A stretch of DNA of 10,250 nt from Dysgonamonadaceae bacterium (GTDB lineage Bacteria > Bacteroidota > Bacteroidia > Bacteroidales > Azobacteroidaceae). A program made the position numbers and the translations under genes. Position 1 is the first letter of the stretch. Every line of letters begins with the position of its first letter. The stretch is taken from positions 1-10,250 of the forward strand of contig JAIRRK010000101.1 in NCBI GenBank assembly GCA_031256015.1, written 5' to 3'. The notes beneath the pieces are model-generated. The model was not told where the DNA came from. It made no database searches and worked only from the letters and a program-made list of their open reading frames with translations. This document shows, in pieces, positions 1 to 7,302 of this stretch.

Positions 1-1
1 C

Positions 2-67
2 GCTAAAGCGGTAGACCTTTTCGGTCTTACGATATATGTTGTGTTGCTACTTATCGGATATTCGTGA
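2..67 (+). CDS. C-terminal tail of a probable membrane protein (partial)
   Basis: The second reading frame is open from the window edge to a TGA at 65-67. It gives 21 residues, starting AKAVDLFGLTIYVV and ending LLLIGYS. This is a short polar stretch followed by about 14 mostly hydrophobic residues, which fits a final transmembrane helix near the C-terminus of a membrane protein. Too little is present to name a family. The gene would lie upstream of sbcD in the same direction, with 119 bases between them. Such a short open stretch could occur by chance, so the call rests only on its plausible composition and position. Confidence 0.4.
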   Translation, partial: AKAVDLFGLTIYVVLLLIGYS

Positions 68-104
68 GGTTCATGCTCTTTATTAGTCGCTTTACGGATA
101 TTTT

Positions 105-158
105 TACTTTCGGCGACAAAACTACCGGCTCTTCTTACTGTTTTATTGATTATATTTG
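105..158 (+). promoter_or_regulatory. Candidate Bacteroidota promoter -7 elements for sbcDC
   Basis: Two matches to the Bacteroidota -7 element lie in the gap upstream of sbcD: TACTTTCG at 105-112 and TATATTTG at 151-158. The first is identical to the -7 element of the LytTR gene in this window (9113-9120). Neither has a good TTG or TTTG at the -33 position, so which one is used, if either, is uncertain. Both lie upstream of the chosen sbcD start at 187 and downstream of the GTG at 64, which argues against the longer reading of the gene. Confidence 0.35.
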
Positions 159-186
159 TACGAAATATAAAAAACTTTTCCTGAAC

Positions 187-1374
187 ATGAAGCTTTTACA
201 TACTTCCGATTGGCATATCGGTCAAACATTCCATGGTTACGACAGAAAAAAGGAACATCTTGTTTTCTTGGACCGATTGAAAGCAATCATTCAAGAAAAA
301 GACATCGACGTTTTGCTTGTCGCCGGCGATATTTTCGATACACCTAATCCTTCCGCCGAGTCTCAAAAGATTTTCTATCGTTTTCTCAAGGAAATCAACC
401 GGCTGAAACCGGATTTACAAACGATTATCATTGCCGGAAATCACGATTCGGCGGGACGCTTGGAAGCTCCCAATCCTTTGTTGGAAGAAATGAATATCAT
501 CATACGGGGAAATGCGAAAAAATTGCCCGGCGGAGAAATCGATTACGATAACCTTATTGTACCGTTAAAAGAAAATGAAGGGTATTGTTTTTGTCTTCCG
601 TATTTACGGCAGGGAGATTATCCCGAAGCCGAAACTTACTCGCAAGGCGTTCAGGCTTTCATTAAGGAGATGAGTCTGAAAATAACCGACGATAAACCGA
701 TTGTCGTGATGGCTCATCTCTACGCTTCGGGAGCCGAATTGTCGGCCGACGATTATTCGGAGCGAACCATTGCCGGCGGAATCGAATGTATTTCCTCCCG
801 TGTTTTCGACCGGGAAAATATTGTTTATGTTGCTTTGGGACATTTGCATAAGGCTCAAATCGTCGGGAAAAAAGAGTTTATACGTTATGCCGGGAGTTCG
901 CTTCCCATGTCGTTTTCCGAAAAATTTTATTCTCAGGGAGTAAATTGTTTTGAAATCAAGAACAATCAACTGTTTCGTTTTGAGCGAATAGAGTTTGATA
1001 CTCCGGTGAAATTGCTGAGTATTCCTTCGCAAGCCGGAGATTTGAATGATGTTTTAACTGCTATCGAACAATTACCGGCCGGAGAGATAACTGATTTTTC
1101 TCCTTTTTTGGAGGTGAAAGTTCGGATGAAAGAGCCGGACCCTTCTCTTAAATATAAATTGGAAGAGGCTTTGAAACATAAAGCTGTCCGATTGGCTTCA
1201 TTGAAAGCGGTTTTCCCGGAGAAAAAACAAGAAACGATACTCCGTTTCGAAGATTTGAAAAGTATTCATCCGGTTGAAATGGCGGAAGATATTTTTGTCC
1301 GTCGGTACGGCGAAAAAATGCCCGAGAAAATGAAAAATCTGCTGGTTAATCTGATAAAAGAATTGGAAGTATGA
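187..1374 (+). CDS. sbcD: SbcD, nuclease subunit of the SbcCD (Mre11-Rad50 type) complex
   Basis: This is the Mn-dependent calcineurin-like phosphoesterase subunit that, with the SbcC ATPase, opens hairpins and processes DNA ends in the cytoplasm. The 395-residue length is normal for the family. The metal-binding phosphoesterase motifs are all visible: D8 and H10 in SDWHIG, D48 in AGDIFD, N85 and H86 in GNHDS, H177 in MAHLYASG, and H219 and H221 in GHLHK. The residues after about 270 form the usual C-terminal cap that contacts SbcC. The frame stays open upstream to a GTG at 64, but those 41 extra codons are not SbcD-like; the family normally begins just before the DxH motif, so ATG 187 was chosen. 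The stop overlaps the sbcC start in an ATGA, which indicates translational coupling. Confidence 0.96.
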   Translation: MKLLHTSDWHIGQTFHGYDRKKEHLVFLDRLKAIIQEKDIDVLLVAGDIFDTPNPSAESQKIFYRFLKEINRLKPDLQTIIIAGNHDSAGRLEAPNPLLEEMNIIIRGNAKKLPGGEIDYDNLIVPLKENEGYCFCLPYLRQGDYPEAETYSQGVQAFIKEMSLKITDDKPIVVMAHLYASGAELSADDYSERTIAGGIECISSRVFDRENIVYVALGHLHKAQIVGKKEFIRYAGSSLPMSFSEKFYSQGVNCFEIKNNQLFRFERIEFDTPVKLLSIPSQAGDLNDVLTAIEQLPAGEITDFSPFLEVKVRMKEPDPSLKYKLEEALKHKAVRLASLKAVFPEKKQETILRFEDLKSIHPVEMAEDIFVRRYGEKMPEKMKNLLVNLIKELEV

Positions 1375-4300
1375 AAATATTGGCTGTGAGAGGACGAAAT
1401 TTAGCATCGTTGGAAGGTGATTTTGAAATTGATTTCACCTCCGAACCATTGAAATCGGCGGGAATATTTGCTATAACCGGAAATACCGGTTCGGGAAAAT
1501 CAACCGTTTTAGATGCCATTTGCTTGGCTTTGTTCAATGCAACACCTCGTACACGACAAGCAAAGAGAGAAAAAGAAAAAAACGAAACCAATCTTTCAGG
1601 GACGGATACGCGAAATATTTTGCGGAAAGGAACAGGCGAAGGATATGCCGAAGTCGATTTCGTTGCACTGAACGGAGAGCGTTTTCGCTCGACGTGGAGA
1701 GTTCAACGAGCCGGAAAAAATCCGGCCGGAAATTTTCAATCGAAAACGCAACAATTAGTCAATCTGACTGCATCGAAAGAAGAAAATTTGTCAAAAAAAG
1801 AATATCCTCTGCGAATAAACGAATTAATCGGACTGACTTTCGACCAATTTACCCGCTCCGTCTTGTTGGCGCAAGGAGATTTTGCCGCCTTCTTGAAAGC
1901 CGGCGATGATGAAAAAGCCGAATTACTTGAAAAATTAACGGGAACAGATATTTATTCCAAAATATCAATCGAAATTCATAACAAAACAAAAAAAGCCAAG
2001 GAAGAATACGATTTGCTTCAATTACAAATTGCTCATATCACTCTTTTAACGGAGGAAGAAATGAACGAACTGAATAATCAAAAAAATATTCTGACAAAAA
2101 AGATTGAACAAATTAAATCGGCCGGCGATAAGTTGGATAAAAACAGGATTTGGTTTGAACAAAAAGAAAAAATTCTCCGAGCCATTCAACAAAGCGAAAA
2201 AGAACAAAATCAAATTACGGAAAAGATTGAATCAGCATCCGACCGATACGAGTATTTTAATTTCATCGAAGCGTCTTCGGAAATACGAAATGACTATCTT
2301 GAATTGAAAAACATTAAAAACCGATTGATTGAACAACAAAAACAATTACTTTCATCGACACTTCTTTTAAAAAAGAATGAAGAAAAACGCATTTTATTTG
2401 AAGAAAAATTAAATCAAACAGAAGAAAAACGAATCGAAATCAATAATCAATTGGAAAAATTGAAACCGGTTATCGAGAAAATCAACGCTTTGGAAATTCA
2501 AATCGAAACGGAAAATAGAACGAAAGAAAATGCCGAAGCAGAATATAATCGTGAAAAAGAAAAACGGAAAGAAACGGAAAAACGAATCTCTCGTCTTGAG
2601 AAACAACACAAAGAAGAAACCGAATCGTTACAATCTTTATCGGAGTGGTTTCGCTTGAACAAGCCATTTGAGAACATTATTCCGCAAGCAGATTTAATTA
2701 TCGGATATTTGAATCAGGCAAAAAGGTTCCGGGAAAATAAACAAATCGTGGAGCGGGAAATTGCAATGATTCAAAATCAAAAAAACAAGTTGCAACACGA
2801 CTTAACAGCAAAAGAAAACGAAGAAAACAAATTAAATGAAACCCTTCCGTTGGAGATTATACAATTACGCAAACAATTGAAGTCGGGAGAAGCTTGTCCG
2901 ATTTGCGGAAGTGTAGAGCATCCTTTTGAAAAGGAAATTTATTCCGAAGATTTTTTATTCAATGAAGAATCATTGAAAAAACAGAAAACGCAAATTGCGG
3001 AAGCCGTTATTCAATTGAAAAAAGAAATCAATCGGAAAGAAAAAGAAGAGATTGAAAAACAAACATTCAAGGTTCATTACGAAGATCAATATTCGGTTAA
3101 TATTTCCGCTGCCGAAGCGTATTTATCATTTCTTCCTTCGTGGAAAGAACAATTTGCCGATTCGTCTCTTCAGAACGAATTGAAAATGCTTTCTGAGAAA
3201 TGGACGTTGAATACTCAACTGTCGAATACGAAAAATAATCTTTTGGATTCGGTTTCCATTCATCTGGAGAACGAAAAAAAACTCTCGGAAAGTATTTGTA
3301 TCGAATGTGAACACAACAAAGCGATTTTTGAAAAACACGTCAATCGATTGGAAGAATTGAAAAACAACCTCCTCCAACTATCCGGAGGACAAAACATAAA
3401 GGCTCTTGAAGCCGAATTGAAGAAAGAAAAAGATTGTTTGTCCGCACTTTTCGAGAAAGAAAAAAAAGAAAAAGAGGAAACAATAAACGAACAATCCAAA
3501 CAACAAGGAGCTATTGACCAAATGAAACAAAACATTCAGCTTTCCGAGCGGAAAATAAAAGAATCGGAAGCGAAGGTTTCGGATTGGCTAAACAAACCCG
3601 ACCAAAAAATCACGCTCGAATTATTGGACGATTTGGTTTCAAAATCATACGAATGGATACAATCGGAACGGGATTTTCTGAATCAAATGAAAAACAATCA
3701 GATAAAAATCTCGGCAACGTTAAAAGAAAGAGAACAGCAGTTGAAGGAACATGAATTATCGGAGAATAAACCTGAAAACGATTTGCAGAAAGAAAATTTA
3801 ATTCTTCTGAAACAGGAAAACCAAAAAATCGAATCGAATCTGCAGAATGAACTTACGCGGATTCAAGTTCATTTAACCAAAAATCAGCAGGACAAAGATT
3901 ATGTTTCCAAAATCGAAAAAGAAATGAAACAAAAAGAAGAATCTTTGGATACTTGGCAGAAATTGAATCATTTATTAGGGTCGCACGATGGCTCTCTCTT
4001 CAAACGAATGGCGCAAGCTTATACGTTGGATATTCTTTTAGGATATGCAAACCGACATTTAGAGCTGCTGAGTAAGCGGTATTGTCTGAAAAAAGACTTA
4101 AACTCTTTGGCTTTATCGGTGATTGATAAAGATATGCTGGATGATGTGAGAACCGTCCATTCTTTATCCGGAGGGGAATCTTTTCTTATTTCTTTAGCTC
4201 TTGCGTTAGGGCTTTCGTCTCTGTCGTCGAACAGGATGAATATCGAATCTCTTTTCATCGACGAAGGCTTTGGTTCGTTGGATGCAGATACTCTTTCCGT

Positions 4301-4448
4301 CGCGATGGATGCGTTGGAAAACCTGCAAACTCAAGGGAAAAAAATCGGCGTTATTTCGCATGTTCAGGAAATGACGGAAAGAATTTCGGTCCAAATTCAA
4401 CTGATTGGAACAGGAAACGGGAAAAGTTATGTGAAAATAAAGAGCTGA
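1371..4448 (+). CDS. sbcC: SbcC, SMC/Rad50-like ATPase subunit of SbcCD
   Basis: This is the ABC-type ATPase partner of SbcD; it clamps DNA ends and gates the nuclease. Its 1025 residues match the usual size. The N-terminal half-ATPase carries the Walker A motif GNTGSGKST at 37-45 and a Q-loop at Q168 (LLAQGDF). Long Lys/Glu/Gln-rich coiled coil runs from about 190 to 880. At its middle sits the zinc hook CPIC (C509, C512), which dimerises the two arms. The C-terminal half-ATPase has the ABC signature LSGGES near 932-937, Walker B ending at D964 with catalytic E965 (FIDEGFGSLD), and the H-loop H997 (ISHV). All key residues are intact. It starts inside the end of sbcD, so the two are co-transcribed. 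No clear terminator follows, and the next gene has its own promoter. Confidence 0.97.
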   Translation: MKILAVRGRNLASLEGDFEIDFTSEPLKSAGIFAITGNTGSGKSTVLDAICLALFNATPRTRQAKREKEKNETNLSGTDTRNILRKGTGEGYAEVDFVALNGERFRSTWRVQRAGKNPAGNFQSKTQQLVNLTASKEENLSKKEYPLRINELIGLTFDQFTRSVLLAQGDFAAFLKAGDDEKAELLEKLTGTDIYSKISIEIHNKTKKAKEEYDLLQLQIAHITLLTEEEMNELNNQKNILTKKIEQIKSAGDKLDKNRIWFEQKEKILRAIQQSEKEQNQITEKIESASDRYEYFNFIEASSEIRNDYLELKNIKNRLIEQQKQLLSSTLLLKKNEEKRILFEEKLNQTEEKRIEINNQLEKLKPVIEKINALEIQIETENRTKENAEAEYNREKEKRKETEKRISRLEKQHKEETESLQSLSEWFRLNKPFENIIPQADLIIGYLNQAKRFRENKQIVEREIAMIQNQKNKLQHDLTAKENEENKLNETLPLEIIQLRKQLKSGEACPICGSVEHPFEKEIYSEDFLFNEESLKKQKTQIAEAVIQLKKEINRKEKEEIEKQTFKVHYEDQYSVNISAAEAYLSFLPSWKEQFADSSLQNELKMLSEKWTLNTQLSNTKNNLLDSVSIHLENEKKLSESICIECEHNKAIFEKHVNRLEELKNNLLQLSGGQNIKALEAELKKEKDCLSALFEKEKKEKEETINEQSKQQGAIDQMKQNIQLSERKIKESEAKVSDWLNKPDQKITLELLDDLVSKSYEWIQSERDFLNQMKNNQIKISATLKEREQQLKEHELSENKPENDLQKENLILLKQENQKIESNLQNELTRIQVHLTKNQQDKDYVSKIEKEMKQKEESLDTWQKLNHLLGSHDGSLFKRMAQAYTLDILLGYANRHLELLSKRYCLKKDLNSLALSVIDKDMLDDVRTVHSLSGGESFLISLALALGLSSLSSNRMNIESLFIDEGFGSLDADTLSVAMDALENLQTQGKKIGVISHVQEMTERISVQIQLIGTGNGKSYVKIKS

Positions 4449-4481
4449 TTTCACTTTGAAAGAACTTTTACGGCTAAAGTA

Positions 4482-4512
4482 TTGTATTTGTCCGAGAAAT
4501 CGTGTACTTTTG
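4482..4512 (+). promoter_or_regulatory. Bacteroidota-type promoter of the prenyl synthase operon
   Basis: A TTG at 4482-4484 and TACTTTTG at 4505-4512, separated by 20 bases, match the Bacteroidota -33/-7 promoter. Transcription would begin near 4518, about 25 bases before the ATG at 4544. The same 20-base spacing is seen upstream of the tRNA-Ser and LytTR genes here. The sequence before the ATG is AT-rich, without a clear Shine-Dalgarno, as is common in this phylum. Confidence 0.65.
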
Positions 4513-4543
4513 AAACCGAAATCTTGGATTCATATAAAAATAC

Positions 4544-5515
4544 ATGATTACATTTTCGGAAGTTCTAACCGTTATCGAGCAAGGCATTCACCATATTCAA
4601 TATCCGAATCAGCCTTGCAGGCTTTATCTCCCTATCAAATACATCCTTTCCTCAAAAGGGAAGAAAATTCGACCCGCCCTCACTCTTTTAGCATGCAATT
4701 TGTATCAAGAAGATGTTTCGAAAGCCGTTGACGCTGCTTTGGCGTGGGAAATATTTCACAATTTCACCTTGATGCACGACGATTTGATGGATAATGCCGA
4801 TAAGAGGAGAGGTGAAACTTCTGTTCATAAGAAATGGGATAACAATACCGCCATTCTTTCCGGAGATACCATGTTGGTACTTGCTTACAAGTATATATCG
4901 CGCTATTCGGGAGAAAAATTACCGATTCTGCTGAATTTGTTCAATCAAACGACTACCGAGATTTTTGAAGGACAAGAATACGATATGCAATTTGAAACAC
5001 GTTCAGAAGTTACGGAAGAAGAATATCTGAACATGATTCGATTGAAAACGGCTGTGATGATCGGGGCTTGTTTGAAAACAGGAGCGATAATCGGAGGTGC
5101 CGACGAAAAAGACCAAAGCAAACTTTATGAGTTTGGAATTAACTTGGGATTGGCTTTCCAAATACAAGACGATATATTGGATGTTTATGGCGATTCTTCC
5201 GTTTTCGGGAAAAATATCGGCGGAGATATTTTGTGTAATAAAAAGACATTTTTATTGATTTCCGCACTGAATGTTGCAAATCAAAGTCAAAAAGCGGAAC
5301 TATTGAATTGGCTTAATACAAACAATCGTCCCGAAGAAAAAATAAACGCAGTAACGGCTTTATACAATCAATTGGAGATAAAAAATAAAGCACGTAAAAG
5401 GATGGATGAATATTACGAAAAAGCCATAACGGCTCTTGATCAGGTAAAAGCAAGTCAGGAAGAAAAGAAAACACTTAAAAGTCTTGCAGAGGAATTAATG
5501 AATAGAAAATCGTAA
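4544..5515 (+). CDS. Polyprenyl diphosphate synthase (trans-isoprenyl synthase family)
   Basis: This 323-residue enzyme condenses isopentenyl diphosphate with allylic diphosphates to build isoprenoid chains such as those for quinones or carotenoids. The family motifs are complete: GKKIRP at 39-44, the first Asp-rich motif DDLMD at 79-83 followed by RRGE, the KT pair at 168-169, FQIQDD with the second Asp-rich motif DDILD at 209-213, and GKNIGGD near 222-228. The first motif is DDxxD without the two-residue insertion of bacterial type farnesyl synthases. The residue five positions before it is F74, a bulky side chain that in related enzymes limits chain length. This suggests a C15-C20 product rather than a long quinone tail, but product length cannot be read reliably from sequence. 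It is first in a unit with the next two genes. Confidence 0.92.
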   Translation: MITFSEVLTVIEQGIHHIQYPNQPCRLYLPIKYILSSKGKKIRPALTLLACNLYQEDVSKAVDAALAWEIFHNFTLMHDDLMDNADKRRGETSVHKKWDNNTAILSGDTMLVLAYKYISRYSGEKLPILLNLFNQTTTEIFEGQEYDMQFETRSEVTEEEYLNMIRLKTAVMIGACLKTGAIIGGADEKDQSKLYEFGINLGLAFQIQDDILDVYGDSSVFGKNIGGDILCNKKTFLLISALNVANQSQKAELLNWLNTNNRPEEKINAVTALYNQLEIKNKARKRMDEYYEKAITALDQVKASQEEKKTLKSLAEELMNRKS

Positions 5516-5529
5516 AAAAACAACGACTT

Positions 5530-6237
5530 ATGCCGGCAAAAAAACTTCCCGAAACCGATGATGGGCGAATAAAAGCTTTACAAACCATCATCAACCAGGA
5601 TGAATTGATAGGAATGGAACGAGCCATCCTTCCCATCGCGGAGTTCTATGAATACCGGAATTTGCTTCTTTCTTTTGAAGGCTCCTCGTTCTGCTTTAAA
5701 CAGGCTTTGGAAGACGAACAAAAGGCAGATAAAGCTTATGTCGGGTTGTTTAAAACGGCTCAATTGTATATTTCGCATTTCATCCAAGTTCTGAATATGG
5801 CCATCATAAGAAATGAAATAAAAACAGAAAATCTGGCCTTTTACGGACTGGAAAACAGTAATGAATTTACCGTTCCCGATTTATCGTCGGAAAATGCCGT
5901 TTTGGAATGGGGAGAACGTTTGATTTCCGGAGAAGCAAACAGAACAGCCAAAGGAGGAGCTCCGATTTATAATCCTCCGATTTCGAAAGTGAAAGTACAT
6001 TACGATTTATTCAAAGATTCTTTGCACAGCCTCACTATTTATCGCCATAATACTATCCGGGCACAGGAAAATTTAGAGGAAATGAGAAATAAAATCGACC
6101 GTTTTATTTGGGATACCTGGACTAAATTGGAATTTAAATACTGGGGACTCCCGGCGGAGGAACGAAAGAAAATGTTCGATTTGTACGGTATTCAGTTCCA
6201 TCATCAAGCGGGAGAACAATTGAATGTATTTGGTTGA
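5530..6237 (+). CDS. Unrecognised conserved-looking helical protein between prenyl synthase and TatD genes
   Basis: I do not recognise this 235-residue protein. It has no signal peptide, no membrane segment and no evident metal or nucleotide motif. The sequence reads as mostly alpha-helical in two halves. Residues 12-105 are a run of amphipathic helices (for example RNLLLSF at 43-49 and LYISHFIQVLNMAII at 79-93). Residues 155-235 form a second helical part rich in aromatics (FIWDTW at 192-197, KYWGLP at 203-208). A Gly/Pro linker lies between (GGAPIYNPP at 142-150). It starts 14 bases after the prenyl synthase stop and its end overlaps the TatD start by 14 bases, so all three are probably one transcript. 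Coding quality and tight packing support a real cytoplasmic protein; function is unknown. ATG 5530 is the first start after the upstream stop; M29 is an alternative. Confidence 0.85.
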   Translation: MPAKKLPETDDGRIKALQTIINQDELIGMERAILPIAEFYEYRNLLLSFEGSSFCFKQALEDEQKADKAYVGLFKTAQLYISHFIQVLNMAIIRNEIKTENLAFYGLENSNEFTVPDLSSENAVLEWGERLISGEANRTAKGGAPIYNPPISKVKVHYDLFKDSLHSLTIYRHNTIRAQENLEEMRNKIDRFIWDTWTKLEFKYWGLPAEERKKMFDLYGIQFHHQAGEQLNVFG

Positions 6238-6994
6238 TACCCATACGCATATTTTTTTGGAAGACTTCGATTCCGACAGGGACGATGTTATACAAAAAGC
6301 TTTCGATAACGGTGTGGAAAAGCTTTGTTTGCCTAACATTGATACCGCATCTATTCCCCGCCTGTTATCTGTTACCGACAATTATCCCGAAAAATGTTTC
6401 CCGATGATGGGATTGCATCCGACAAGTGTGGGAGAAACTTTCCGAAACGATTTATTGATTGTCAAAGAAGAATTAAAGAAAAGAAAATATGTAGCCGTCG
6501 GGGAAATAGGAATCGATTTGTATTGGGATACAACATTCAAACAACAACAAATAGAAGCGTTTGAAGAACAACTGCTTTGGAGTATGGAATCGAATCTTCC
6601 GGTTGTTATTCATACGAGAAATGCCTTTCCGGAAGTGTTCGACAGTCTCCGTAAAGTCGGACCGGATAAATTACGCGGAGTCTTCCATAGCTTCGGAGGG
6701 AGCAAAGAAGACTTGGCCGAAGCGTTGAGTTTTCGGAATTTCATGTTGGGAATCAATGGCGTTGTTACTTACAAAAACGCTCATTTCCGTGAATACCTGA
6801 ACGATGCTCCTTTGAGTCGGATTATTTTGGAAACAGATGCTCCTTACTTGACTCCGGTTCCTTATCGAGGAAAACGAAACGAACCGGCTCACCTTATTCA
6901 CATCGCTCGGAAATTGGCGGAAATTTACGATGTCTCATTCGAAACCGTTGCGGAAAAAACCACCGAAAACGCAGAAAGCTTATTCGGAATTTAA
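6224..6994 (+). CDS. TatD-family metal-dependent hydrolase (deoxyribonuclease)
   Basis: This 256-residue amidohydrolase-fold protein has the usual TatD length. The metal ligands are in place: H7 and H9 in DTHTH, E94 in VGEIGID, H130 in VVIHTR, H155 in FHSFGG, and D205 in ETDAPYL. H65 in MGLHPTSV is also typical. TatD enzymes act as Mg-dependent exonucleases on single-stranded or damaged DNA; bacterial genomes often carry several paralogues (TatD, YcfH, YjjV types), and the exact subgroup is not assigned here. The ATG at 6224 places the DTHTH motif at residue 5, as normal for the family, even though it lies inside the preceding gene; the 14-base overlap suggests translational coupling. A weak inverted repeat follows the stop. 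Confidence 0.94.
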   Translation: MYLVDTHTHIFLEDFDSDRDDVIQKAFDNGVEKLCLPNIDTASIPRLLSVTDNYPEKCFPMMGLHPTSVGETFRNDLLIVKEELKKRKYVAVGEIGIDLYWDTTFKQQQIEAFEEQLLWSMESNLPVVIHTRNAFPEVFDSLRKVGPDKLRGVFHSFGGSKEDLAEALSFRNFMLGINGVVTYKNAHFREYLNDAPLSRIILETDAPYLTPVPYRGKRNEPAHLIHIARKLAEIYDVSFETVAEKTTENAESLFGI

Positions 6995-6999
6995 CCCGC

Positions 7000-7035
7000 C
7001 TTTTTCACAAAGAAAGACTGTTCCCTGTGAAAAAG
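7000..7035 (+). terminator. Possible stem-loop after the TatD gene
   Basis: A perfect 10-base inverted repeat (CTTTTTCACA at 7000-7009 and TGTGAAAAAG at 7026-7035) encloses a 16-base loop, five bases after the TatD stop. It could end or stabilise the operon transcript. The stem is AT-rich and no T-run follows it, so it is not a convincing intrinsic terminator. Confidence 0.35.
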
Positions 7036-7046
7036 TAAAGCGTTTA

Positions 7047-7077
7047 TTGTCTATATGAGAATTATTCTTTACCTTCG
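7047..7077 (+). promoter_or_regulatory. Bacteroidota-type promoter of tRNA-Ser
   Basis: TTG at 7047-7049 and TACCTTCG at 7070-7077, separated by 20 bases, fit the Bacteroidota -33/-7 promoter. Transcription would start near 7083, a few bases before the mature tRNA 5' end at 7090. The position directly in front of a tRNA gene supports both the motif and its TTCG ending. Confidence 0.7.
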
Positions 7078-7089
7078 CGTCGGAAATAC

Positions 7090-7177
7090 AGAGAGGTGCT
7101 CGAGCGGTTGAAGAGGCACGCCTGGAAAGCGTGTAAACGTCAAAAGCGTTTCGAGGGTTCGAATCCCTTCCTCTCTG
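7090..7177 (+). tRNA. tRNA-Ser (anticodon GGA)
   Basis: All cloverleaf parts can be drawn. The acceptor stem is AGAGAGG (7090-7096) with CCTCTCT (7170-7176), followed by discriminator G at 7177 as expected for serine. The D arm has CTC/GAG and a GGTTGA loop. The anticodon stem CACGC/GCGTG encloses CTGGAAA, so the anticodon is GGA at 7124-7126, reading UCC and UCU. A long variable arm (AAACG/CGTTT), the hallmark of class II tRNAs, precedes the T arm with the TTCGAAT loop. The 88-base length is normal for serine tRNAs. The 3' CCA is not encoded: the G is followed by CAATG. Confidence 0.97.
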
Positions 7178-7218
7178 CAATGAATATAATTATAAGTTTG
7201 TGCGCGATTACATGTACG

Positions 7219-7247
7219 AAAGCACCCGAAAACAGGGTGCTTTTTTT
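7219..7247. terminator. Rho-independent terminator between tRNA-Ser and the convergent FISUMP gene
   Basis: AGCACCC (7221-7227) pairs with GGGTGCT (7235-7241) around a seven-base GAAAACA loop, and the stem can be extended by A-T pairs. A run of seven Ts (7241-7247) follows on the + strand, making a strong terminator for the tRNA transcript. On the minus strand the same stem is followed by only three Ts, so it may also help stop the convergent FISUMP gene, less efficiently. Confidence 0.85.
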
Positions 7248-7274
7248 CGTTATACGGTCGCGCACGGCGACTTG

Positions 7275-7302
7275 TTAACTCTTAACTCTTAGTTCTTAAC
7301 TT
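7275..7302. repeat. Four tandem heptads, TTAACTC-like, at the FISUMP 3' end
   Basis: Four consecutive seven-base units occupy this stretch: TTAACTC, TTAACTC, TTAGTTC and TTAACTT. Two are identical and two differ at one or two positions. The last unit overlaps the stop codon of the minus-strand FISUMP gene (7301-7303). No function is evident; slippage expansion in the 3' untranslated region is the simplest origin. Confidence 0.6.

Noticed and set aside
64..186. Upstream extension of SbcD to a GTG at 64
   Set aside because: The 41 extra residues have no SbcD similarity, the family starts right before the DxH motif, and candidate promoter elements lie between the two starts.
2104..3535. Several open frames in other phases within sbcC, both strands
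   Set aside because: They are shadows of the AT-rich, Lys/Glu-biased coiled-coil coding sequence; their Phe-rich or Lys-rich products have no independent support.
7090..7177. tRNA-Ser as a used attachment site of an integrative element
   Set aside because: No second copy of the tRNA 3' end and no integrase gene were seen inside the window; kept only as a speculation about the region to its right.
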